39,853 bases of DNA from an uncultured bacterium (lineage in GTDB: Bacteria; Gemmatimonadota; Gemmatimonadetes; Longimicrobiales; RSA9). A program made the translations under genes and the position numbers. The notes below the pieces were generated by a model. It ran no database searches and was not told where the DNA came from. It was given only the letters and a program-made list of their open reading frames with translations. Shown piece after piece: positions 22,717 through 29,837 of the stretch. Numbering within the stretch: the first letter of the stretch is position 1; every line of letters begins with the position of its first letter. The stretch covers positions 1 to 39,853 of the forward strand of contig CALBZE010000029.1 of NCBI GenBank assembly GCA_937889645.1. The letters are read 5' to 3'.

Positions 22717-24930
22717 TCACTTCACGAACAACATCTCCCGGTAGCGCGGCAGCGGCCACAGGTCGTCCGGCACGACCCGCTCGAGACGGTCCGCCACGCT
22801 CCGGACCGCCGCCATCGCGGGGACGATGTTGTCGCGCATGTGGTGCGCCTTGGAGCGCACGTCGTCGCCGCCCAGCTCGGCGTTCTGGCGGTTCAGCTCG
22901 TCGAGTGCATCCCGCAACTCGTCGATGAGCTCCACCACCTCCGCCGCCGTGCGGCGCACGCCCTTCAGCTCCAGCCCGACCTCGTCGGCCTGCTCGAGCG
23001 AGGCCAGCAGCTCGTTCAGGTACCGGACCGCCGCCGGCAGCACCATCGTGCGCGCGATGTCCGCCGTCGTCTCACCCTCGATGTTGACCGTCTTGAAGTA
23101 CTGGTCGATCAGGATCTCTTCGCGGCTCTCCAGCTCCCGCCGGCTCAGCACGCCGTACTTCTCGAAGACGGCGATGTTCTTCTCGTCCGTGAGATGCTCG
23201 ATCGCGTCCAGCGAGTTGCGGATGTTGAGCAGCCCGCGACGCTCGGCCTCCTTCTGCCACTCCTCGGAGTAGCCGTCGCCGTTGAAGATGATCCGCTGGA
23301 TCTTCGGGATCTCGCGCGACAGCACTGCCCGCATCGCGGCCTCGAGGTCGCGCCCGCCCTTCAGCTCCTCCTCGAGCTCCGACGCGAGCTCGTCGACCGA
23401 CTCCGCCACGATCGTGTTCAGCACCGTCGCCGGGAACGAGATCGACTGCGACGCGCCCAGCGCCCGGAACTCGAACTTGTTCCCCGTGAACGCGAACGGC
23501 GACGTCCGGTTCCGGTCGCCCGCGTGCTGCGGAAGCCGCGGCAGCACAGGCACCCCGAGCCCCAGCAGCCCCCCGTTCTTCCGCGACTTCGCCTTCTCCG
23601 CCTTCGCGAGCTGCTCGAAGATCTCCGTCAGCTGATCGCCCAGGAACACCGAGATGATCGCCGGCGGCGCCTCGTTCGCGCCCAAACGATGGTCGTTGCC
23701 CGCGAACGCCACGCTCGCGCGCACCAGGTCCTGGTGACGATCCACCGCCCGCAGCACCGCCGTGCAGAAGAACAGGAACTGCAGGTTCTCGTCCGGGCTG
23801 TCCCCCGGATCCAGCAGGTTGTGCTGCGGCGTGCCGATCGACCAGTTCAGGTGCTTCCCGCTCCCGTTCACGCCCGCGAACGGCTTCTCGTGCAGCAGCA
23901 CGACCAGCCCGTACTTGGGCGCGATCCGCCGCAGCATCGTCATCATCAGCTGCTGATGGTCCGCCGCCACGTTCGCGCTCTCGTAGATCGGCGCCATCTC
24001 GTACTGACCCGGCGCCACCTCGTTGTGCCGCGTCTTGATCGGAACGCCCAGCCGGTACAGCTCCCGCTCGACCTCCATCATGAACGCCAGCACCCGCTCC
24101 GGGATCGAGCCGAAGTAGTGGTCCTCCAGCTCCTGCCCGCGCGGCGGCTTCGCGCCGAACAGCGTCCGCCCCGTCGTGACCAGGTCCGGACGGCGGTAGT
24201 AGAACTCCTGGTCGACCAGGAAGAACTCCTGCTCCGGCCCCAGCGTCGCCGTGACCGGGCCGTCGTTGACCCCGAAGAGCGCCAGCGCCCGCCGGACCAC
24301 CCGATCCAGCGCGTGGAGCGACCGCAGCAGCGGCGTCTTCGCATCCAGCGCATCACCCGTCCACGACGCGAACGCCGTCGGGATCGCCAGGTACGACCCC
24401 GAGGCCGTCTCCACGATGAACGCCGGCGAAGTGGGGTCCCACGCGGTGTAGCCCCGAGCCTCGAACGTCGCACGCAGCCCGCCCGACGGGAACGACGACG
24501 CGTCCGGCTCGCCCTGGATCAGGTCCTTCCCGCTGAACTCCGCGATCGCACCCCCGCCCACGTTCGGCGTGATGAACGAGTCGTGCTTCTCCGCCGTCAG
24601 ACCCGTCAGCGGCTGGAACCAGTGCGTGAAATGCGTCGCGCCCCGCTCCGTCGCCCACTCCTTCATCGCCAGCGCGACCGTGTCCGCGACGCTGGGGTCC
24701 AGCTCCGACCCGTTCTGGATCGTCTCCAGCAGCGCCTTGTACGCCGACCGCGGCAGGCGCGCCTTCATCTCGGCCAGCCCGAACGTGTTTTCCCCAAAGA
24801 TCTTCTCGATGTCCATCACGCGAGACGGCGCGAGCCGTTCCACCCGGGAGTGCGGACTCGCGCCGTTCATCGAAGGCGACCAACCCTTGACGGCGGCCAA
24901 TGTGTCGTAGCGGGAAAGTCGGGTCTGCAT
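22717..24930 (-). CDS. glnA: Type III glutamine synthetase
   Basis: A 737-residue GSIII, making glutamine from glutamate, ammonia and ATP in the cytoplasm as large dodecamers. The length is typical for GSIII (about 700-730), far above GSI/GSII. Recognisable segments: ATHFTHWFQPLTGLTAEKHDSF, SSFPSGGLRATFEARGYTAWDP, LGPEQEFFLVD, KTRHNEVAPGQYEMAPIYE, GSGKHLNWS and RTSPFAFTGNKFEFRALGAS (cited in pieces). The ATG at 24930 has GGAG 9 nt upstream. It is transcribed from a near-consensus promoter at 25023-25051 overlapped by a dyad. The GntR-type gene lies upstream in the same direction. Confidence 0.95.
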   Translation of the reverse strand: MQTRLSRYDTLAAVKGWSPSMNGASPHSRVERLAPSRVMDIEKIFGENTFGLAEMKARLPRSAYKALLETIQNGSELDPSVADTVALAMKEWATERGATHFTHWFQPLTGLTAEKHDSFITPNVGGGAIAEFSGKDLIQGEPDASSFPSGGLRATFEARGYTAWDPTSPAFIVETASGSYLAIPTAFASWTGDALDAKTPLLRSLHALDRVVRRALALFGVNDGPVTATLGPEQEFFLVDQEFYYRRPDLVTTGRTLFGAKPPRGQELEDHYFGSIPERVLAFMMEVERELYRLGVPIKTRHNEVAPGQYEMAPIYESANVAADHQQLMMTMLRRIAPKYGLVVLLHEKPFAGVNGSGKHLNWSIGTPQHNLLDPGDSPDENLQFLFFCTAVLRAVDRHQDLVRASVAFAGNDHRLGANEAPPAIISVFLGDQLTEIFEQLAKAEKAKSRKNGGLLGLGVPVLPRLPQHAGDRNRTSPFAFTGNKFEFRALGASQSISFPATVLNTIVAESVDELASELEEELKGGRDLEAAMRAVLSREIPKIQRIIFNGDGYSEEWQKEAERRGLLNIRNSLDAIEHLTDEKNIAVFEKYGVLSRRELESREEILIDQYFKTVNIEGETTADIARTMVLPAAVRYLNELLASLEQADEVGLELKGVRRTAAEVVELIDELRDALDELNRQNAELGGDDVRSKAHHMRDNIVPAMAAVRSVADRLERVVPDDLWPLPRYREMLFVK

Positions 24931-25022
24931 AGGCGATGTCTCCAGCGCGGACGGAGCCTGATGTCTATCGGTGACGCGCGCGTCGTCGCGCCGGCCCAGG
25001 CTCACCCCGAACGCGACGCGCA

Positions 25023-25051
25023 ATGTTACAACGAATCGTGCATCTTGTCAA
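25023..25051 (-). promoter_or_regulatory. Near-consensus glnA promoter
   Basis: On the minus strand TTGACA (25051-25046), 17-bp spacer, TAACAT (25028-25023), leader about 86 nt. The -35 lies inside the right-hand arm of the dyad 25038-25073, so a protein bound to that dyad would block polymerase. Confidence 0.85.
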
Positions 25052-25146
25052 CCGCTACGATGACAAATTGCACGTTCACGCCGAAAAAACCGCACTTCCG
25101 TCCCTTGAACGTGCATTTTGTCACTCGTTTGTGTGACGAAATGCAC
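25038..25146. repeat. Three abutting dyads upstream of glnA
   Basis: Dyad 1 (25038-25073) and dyad 3 (25111-25146) are both exactly 36 bp with the plan GTGCA-TYTTGTCA, 10-nt variable centre, TGACRAATTGCAC-like partner (arms 13 bp, one to two mismatches). Between them lies a 37-bp segment (25074-25110) closed by GTTCA/TGAAC; with flanking bases it forms a third dyad TGCACGTTCA...TGAACGTGCA. Read in order, the three can pair as three hairpins or as one large cruciform. The layout resembles the arrays at 5100 and 10340 but lacks their ACATTAGC linker. Confidence 0.85.
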
Positions 25147-25266
25147 CGACGCGGTGTACGGGTGCAAGAAATCGGCCGGGGCGCCGTTCGATGGTGTCGA
25201 ACGGCGCCCCGGCCGTGATCGAAGCGCGGGACGGACGGCGCCCCCGGCGCCGCCCATCGGCTCACA

Positions 25267-25959
25267 TTACGCCGACTCGCGCAGCCCTTGCTCGCGCGCG
25301 TACTCGGCGGACAGCTCGTCGTACGTGAGGTAGATGTTGGCGCGGAGCGTGTCGATCGCCCGCTCGAACTCGCCGAGCTCGATGTACCGGACGATCTCCT
25401 CCTGGCACCGGATCGAGCGGTCGGCGTGCTCGCGGGTGGTGTAGTACCAGACCTCGAGCCGCATGATCTGGGAGCGGAGGTCGCGGAGCATGTCGACGAG
25501 CCGCCGGTTCCCGCTCTTCTGGCAGATCGCGTCGTGGAACTCCGCCTTGCATGCGCTGATCGCCTCGACGTCGTTGCGGTCGCGCGCCGCGCGCAGCTTG
25601 TTGGTGATCGTCTTGAGCCGCTCGATGTCCTGGGGCGTGAGACGCGGCAGCGCGAGCCGGCCGGCGGTCAGCTCCAGCGACGAGACGATCGGGTACAGCT
25701 CGAGAAGGTCCGCGAGCGAGTTGGACGGTACGCGGAACCCGTGGTGAGGGATCCGCTCGAGGAACCCCTCGGTGGCCAGGCGGCCGAGCGCCTCGCGGAC
25801 GGGCGTACGGCTGACGCCGAGTGCCCGGCTGACCTCGTGCTCGCGGACGAATTCGCCTGGCCGGAGAGACCTTTCCATGATGCGCGCCCTGACGGCGTGA
25901 TAGACCTGATCGGCCAGGGTGCGCGGCCGGATCGTGGTCCAGGTTGTAGACAGTTGCAT
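25267..25959 (-). CDS. GntR-family regulator, FCD/FadR type
   Basis: A 230-residue transcription factor. Residues 10-75 are the GntR winged helix (LADQVYHAVRARIMERSLRPGEFVREHEVSRALGVSRTPVREALGRLATEGFL, given in the usual order). Residues 90-225 are an all-helical FCD ligand domain with the metal/acid site hinted by the His of CKAEFHDAIC and of TREHADRSI. I took the ATG at 25959 (MQLSTTWTTIRP) because AGGA lies 6 nt upstream; an open frame continues further. It may control the divergent phosphate genes, itself, or the downstream glnA; the dyads at 25038-25146 are candidate sites but GntR/FCD operators are usually shorter. Confidence 0.88.
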   Translation of the reverse strand: MQLSTTWTTIRPRTLADQVYHAVRARIMERSLRPGEFVREHEVSRALGVSRTPVREALGRLATEGFLERIPHHGFRVPSNSLADLLELYPIVSSLELTAGRLALPRLTPQDIERLKTITNKLRAARDRNDVEAISACKAEFHDAICQKSGNRRLVDMLRDLRSQIMRLEVWYYTTREHADRSIRCQEEIVRYIELGEFERAIDTLRANIYLTYDELSAEYAREQGLRESA

Positions 25960-26083
25960 GCTGTATCCTACTTCCGTGCGCCTGCGCCCGAGGCGAGGCG
26001 GTAATCCTGCCACTACTCCTGCTTTGGAGACGACCGGGCGTCTCCGCGTGGATATTAGACTCCTGAAGACCCCAATTTGTTGC

Positions 26084-26105
26084 ATCCGGGGAAAATTTCC
26101 CGGAT
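26084..26105. promoter_or_regulatory. Near-perfect palindrome in the divergent gap
   Basis: ATCCGGGGAAAA followed by TTTCCCGGAT: a 22-bp dyad with one unpaired G, between the GntR gene and the phosphate operon. Possible operator for the GntR protein; no other evidence. Confidence 0.45.
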
Positions 26106-26132
26106 CGCGCGGTCGGGAGAGGGGCGGGTGCA

Positions 26133-26161
26133 TTGTGCGACGGGCATTTCGCCGTTACGTT
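26133..26161 (+). promoter_or_regulatory. Possible promoter of the phosphate operon
   Basis: TTGTGC (26133-26138), 17-bp spacer, TACGTT (26156-26161), then a 36-nt leader with GGAGCGGAGG before the ATG. Confidence 0.5.
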
Positions 26162-26197
26162 GGGCCCGCCTGAAACGACGCCGAAGGAGCGGAGGCC

Positions 26198-26872
26198 ATG
26201 CGTTCGATATTCGGTTTGTTCGCGAAGTCGCCGTTCGGACCGCTGGTGCAGCATGCGGAGCGGGTGCACGACACCGTCGTGCTGATCCGGCCGCTGATGG
26301 ACGCGTTCGTCGCTGGGGACTGGGAGCGGACGGAGGAGATCTACCGCCGCATCGAGGTCCTGGAGCACGAGGCGGACGTGATCAAGAACGACATTCGGGA
26401 TCATCTGCCGAAGTCGCTCTTCCTGCCGGTGGACCGTGGCGACGTCCTCAAGTTCCTGAAGGAGCAGGACAAGATCGCCGATGGGGCGGAGGATCTGGGC
26501 GTACTGCTGACGATGCGGCGGACGCCGACCCCGGAATCGATCAAGGCGGGCGTTTTCGGGCTGGTGGATGCGGTGGTGAGGGCGAGCGAGAGGTGGTATG
26601 AGGTCGCGAAGGAGCTGCCGACGCTACTCGAGGCGTCGTTCACCGGGCCGGAGGTCGACAGGATCCTGGCGATGGTGAACGAGGTCGCGCTCGCGGAGCG
26701 CGAGACGGACGACCGCCAAGCGGAGGTGACGAAGCAGCTCTTCGAGCACGAGGAAGAGATCGGGGCGGTCTCGGTGATGATGTGGTTCAACATCGTGCGC
26801 GTGCTGGGCTCGATGGCGAACGCCGCGGAGAACACCGCAGACCTGCTCCGGCTGATGTTGGCGAAGAGATGA
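26198..26872 (+). CDS. DUF47 (PhoU-like) Pit accessory protein
   Basis: A 224-residue all-helical protein of the DUF47/TIGR00153 family, a PhoU relative that is almost always encoded next to Pit-type phosphate permeases and is thought to control them. Features: LVQHAERVHDTVVLIRPLMDAF, LEHEADVIKNDIRDHLPKSLFLPVDRGDVLKFL with the acidic cluster D-E that binds metal in PhoU-like bundles, and KIADGAEDLGVLL. The ATG has GGAG upstream. It overlaps pit by 4 bp (ATGA), so the two proteins are made together. Confidence 0.93.
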   Translation: MRSIFGLFAKSPFGPLVQHAERVHDTVVLIRPLMDAFVAGDWERTEEIYRRIEVLEHEADVIKNDIRDHLPKSLFLPVDRGDVLKFLKEQDKIADGAEDLGVLLTMRRTPTPESIKAGVFGLVDAVVRASERWYEVAKELPTLLEASFTGPEVDRILAMVNEVALAERETDDRQAEVTKQLFEHEEEIGAVSVMMWFNIVRVLGSMANAAENTADLLRLMLAKR

Positions 26873-28134
26873 CGGCTGAGTTACTGATCCTGGCGATCAC
26901 GCTGGTCGCCGGGTTGTACATGGCATGGACGATCGGGGCGAACGACGTCGCCAACGCGATGGGCACGTCGGTCGGCTCCGGGGCGCTGACGCTGACGATG
27001 GCGATCGTCCTTGCGGCGGTCTTCGAGTTCAGCGGCTCGGTGCTGGTCGGCTCGGAGGTGACGAGCACGATCAGCAAGGGGATCGTGGAGACGGACCTGT
27101 TCGCACCGACGGGCCCGCTGGGGCCGGACGGGCCGCTGCTCCTGGGGGTAGGGATGCTGTCGGCGCTCCTGGCCTCGGCGATCTGGCTGCACCTTGCGAC
27201 GCATCTGGGCCTGCCGGTCTCGACGACGCACTCGATCGTGGGGTCGGTCGTCGGCGTCGGGCTGGTCAGCTTCGGGCTGCACGGGGTGCAGTGGGGCGCG
27301 ATGGGACAGATCGTCGCGAGCTGGTTCATCTCGCCGCTGATGGGCGGGGTGCTGGCGTTCCTGACGTTCGGCGCGATCCGCGGCCTGATCCTGCGGCACC
27401 CGGACCCCGTGTACGCGACGCGGCGCTACAGCCCGTACATCGTGGGTGCGACGGTGTCGATCATGACGCTGTCGTTCATCTACAAGGTTCTGCAGAACCG
27501 GTTCGAGGCGCCGCCGCTGGTGATGTCGGTGTTGGGGGCGCTGACCGCCGGGGTCGCGGCGGGTGTGATCGCGGGCGCGCTGCTCCGTGCGACGCGTCCC
27601 GGATCGCGCGACCCGTACCAGTATGTGGAGCGGATCTTCGCGCTGCTGCAGATCGCGACGGCGTGCTACGTGGCGTTCGCGCACGGCGCGAACGATGTGG
27701 CGAACGCCGTCGGGCCGGTCGCGGCGGTGGTGGAACTGTACCGGGACGGGTTCAACGGGGTATCGTCGCAAATCGGCGTGCCGTTCTGGGTGCTGGTCAT
27801 GGGCGGCGGCGGGATCGTGATCGGGCTCGCGACGCTGGGGTACAGGGTGATCGCCACGATCGGGAAGGAGATCACAGAGATCACGCCGACGCGTGGCTTC
27901 AGCGCGGAGTTCGGCGCGGCGACGACGGTCCTGATCGCGAGCAGCCTGGGGCTGCCGATCTCGACGACGCACACGCTCGTGGGCGGCGTGATCGGGGTGG
28001 GCTTCGCGCAGGGGATCGGCGCGCTGAACATGGCGATGATCCGGAACATCGTAAACTCTTGGCTGGCGACGGTGCCCGTGTCCGCGGGCGTGGCGGCGCT
28101 GCTGTACACGCTGGCGCGGGTGCTCGTGCTCTGA
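26869..28134 (+). CDS. pit: Pit-family inorganic phosphate permease
   Basis: A 421-residue inner-membrane carrier that imports metal-phosphate with protons (or phosphate with sodium). Two inverted repeats each carry the family motifs: GANDVANAMGTSVG and STTHSIVGSVVG in the first half, GANDVANAVGPV and STTHTLVGGVIG in the second. About ten hydrophobic segments are visible. Start codon overlaps the DUF47 stop. The next gene follows after 31 bp and may be on the same mRNA. Confidence 0.95.
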   Translation: MTAELLILAITLVAGLYMAWTIGANDVANAMGTSVGSGALTLTMAIVLAAVFEFSGSVLVGSEVTSTISKGIVETDLFAPTGPLGPDGPLLLGVGMLSALLASAIWLHLATHLGLPVSTTHSIVGSVVGVGLVSFGLHGVQWGAMGQIVASWFISPLMGGVLAFLTFGAIRGLILRHPDPVYATRRYSPYIVGATVSIMTLSFIYKVLQNRFEAPPLVMSVLGALTAGVAAGVIAGALLRATRPGSRDPYQYVERIFALLQIATACYVAFAHGANDVANAVGPVAAVVELYRDGFNGVSSQIGVPFWVLVMGGGGIVIGLATLGYRVIATIGKEITEITPTRGFSAEFGAATTVLIASSLGLPISTTHTLVGGVIGVGFAQGIGALNMAMIRNIVNSWLATVPVSAGVAALLYTLARVLVL

Positions 28135-28165
28135 CGGACGCATCGCAGGCAGGAGAACTGGAGCG

Positions 28166-29623
28166 ATGAGAGCGAGAAAGTGGATAGACCGGGCGGTTCC
28201 CGTCTTCGTCCTCGCAGCGGGCGCGGGCGCGTGCGCCGTCAACCCGGTGACCGGCGAACGGCAGCTCACGCTGGTGAGCGAGGCGCAGGAGATTCAGATG
28301 GGCCGCGAGTACGACCAGCAGATCGTGGCCGAGATGGGATTGCACCCCGACGAATCGCTCCAGGCGTACGTCCAGGGGCTGGGTAGCCGGCTCGCCGCGA
28401 AATCCGAGCGCCCGCACCTGCCCTGGACGTTCCGAGTCGTCGACGATCCCGTGGTCAACGCCTTCGCGCTCCCGGGCGGCTACATCTACATCACGCGCGG
28501 GATCCTCGCGCACCTGAACTCCGAGGCCGAGCTGGCGGCGGTGATCGGGCACGAGATCGGGCACGTGACCGCGCGCCACTCGGTGCACCAGCTGAGCCGG
28601 GCGATGCTCGCGCAGGTCGGGCTCGGCGCCGCGTCGATCTTCTCGGAGACCGTCGCCCGCTACGCCGGGGTCGCGAACGCCGCGATGGGGGTGCTCTTCC
28701 TCAAGTACGGCCGCGACGACGAGCGCCAGTCCGACGACCTCGGGCTTCGCTACATGCGCGCGGCCGGGTACGACCCGCGCGAGATGGCCGGCGTCTTCGA
28801 GATGCTGGGCCGGGTCACCGAGGCGAGCGGCGGCGGCGGCACGCCGGAGTGGTTGTCGACGCACCCGAACCCGGAGAACCGCTACGAGCGCATCACCGCG
28901 CAGGTCGCCGCGCTGCCGCAGGAGTTCGACGGCGCCGTCGTCGCCCGCGACGAGTACCTCCGCCGGCTGGACGGCCTGGTCTACGGGGACGACCCGCGCC
29001 AGGGCTACTTCCGCGGGAGCGAGTTCCTCCACCCCGAGCTGCGGTTCCGGCTCCAGTTCCCCGAGGGTTGGGCGACGGCGAACCAGCGGCAGGCGGTGCT
29101 CGCTATGAGCCCCTCGCAGGACGCGCTCATCCAGCTCACGCTCAGCAGCGCCGCGAGCGCGGAAGCCGCGGCCCGGGAGTTCGCCTCGCAGGATGGGGTC
29201 GACGCGGGCGCGCCGATGTCCACGCGGATCAACGGCCTGCGCGCCGCCGTCGTCGAATTCGCCGCGACGAACGGCGACGGCCAGCCGCTGGAGGGCGGCG
29301 CGGCCTTCATCGAGTACGACGGCCGGGTCTACCAGCTCCTCGGCTACGCCGCCGCGGGTCGGTGGAGCTCCTACCTCGGCGTCGCGACGCGGACGGCCGA
29401 GAGCTTCGCACCCCTCACCGACCCCGCGCTGCTCGACGTCGAGCCGATGCGGATCGAGATCGTCCGCCTCGAGCGCGCGATGACGATCGAGGAGTTCGCC
29501 CGCGCCTACCCCGGCCCGGTCGACGCCGCGCGCCTCGCGCTGATCAACGGCGTCCAGCCCGGCGAGCGCATGCCGGCCGGGCGGCTGGTCAAGCGCGTGA
29601 TCGGGCGCAAGCCGGCGTCCTGA
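28166..29623 (+). CDS. M48-family zinc metallopeptidase
   Basis: A 485-residue exported protease of the BepA/YfgC type. Residues 1-23 form an export signal ending in a Cys (AGAGAC, weak lipobox). The catalytic HEIGH is at 129-133 and the third ligand is E186 in ERQSD (ExxxD, as in family members). VNAFALPGGYIYITRGIL and the STHPNPENR element also match. Residues 280-420 form a beta-rich domain, and 440-482 look like the LysM-like tail found in related proteins (TIEEFARAYPG...LINGVQPGERMPAGRLVK). BepA-type proteases degrade misfolded outer-membrane proteins in the periplasm. GGAG lies 7 nt before the ATG. Confidence 0.92.
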   Translation: MRARKWIDRAVPVFVLAAGAGACAVNPVTGERQLTLVSEAQEIQMGREYDQQIVAEMGLHPDESLQAYVQGLGSRLAAKSERPHLPWTFRVVDDPVVNAFALPGGYIYITRGILAHLNSEAELAAVIGHEIGHVTARHSVHQLSRAMLAQVGLGAASIFSETVARYAGVANAAMGVLFLKYGRDDERQSDDLGLRYMRAAGYDPREMAGVFEMLGRVTEASGGGGTPEWLSTHPNPENRYERITAQVAALPQEFDGAVVARDEYLRRLDGLVYGDDPRQGYFRGSEFLHPELRFRLQFPEGWATANQRQAVLAMSPSQDALIQLTLSSAASAEAAAREFASQDGVDAGAPMSTRINGLRAAVVEFAATNGDGQPLEGGAAFIEYDGRVYQLLGYAAAGRWSSYLGVATRTAESFAPLTDPALLDVEPMRIEIVRLERAMTIEEFARAYPGPVDAARLALINGVQPGERMPAGRLVKRVIGRKPAS

Positions 29624-29721
29624 GGCTCCCGGCGCGGTGCCGGGGCGACCCGCCCCGCCCGCGCCGCGCCCCACCCGGCGCCGCCGTCACCTCCGGGCGA
29701 CGCCATACGTTCCAGATACGA

Positions 29722-29779
29722 TCGCATGCCCTGCCCGCGGCCCAGAGCGCATCTGCCCGGCCGCGGGCAGGGCATGCGA
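29722..29779. repeat. Perfect 21-bp inverted repeat with 16-nt loop
   Basis: Arms 29722-29742 (starts TCGCATGCCCTGCCCGCG) and 29759-29779 pair with no mismatch. No T-run follows, so it is not a standard terminator. It lies in the 214-bp gap between the M48 gene and the TonB receptor gene, where transcription of both is rightward. The rest of the gap holds nothing I can name. Confidence 0.85.
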
Positions 29780-29837
29780 CCGTGCACCGCGGCAACCTGG
29801 TCTCCACACCGAACAGGCGACGGGATCGGCGACTCCG

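Noticed and set aside
25038..25146. CRISPR-like arrangement: two 36-bp repeats with a 37-bp spacer
   Set aside because: The repeats share only their arms, the centres differ in almost every base, the spacer is itself a dyad, only two copies exist and no cas genes are present. A promoter operator fits better.
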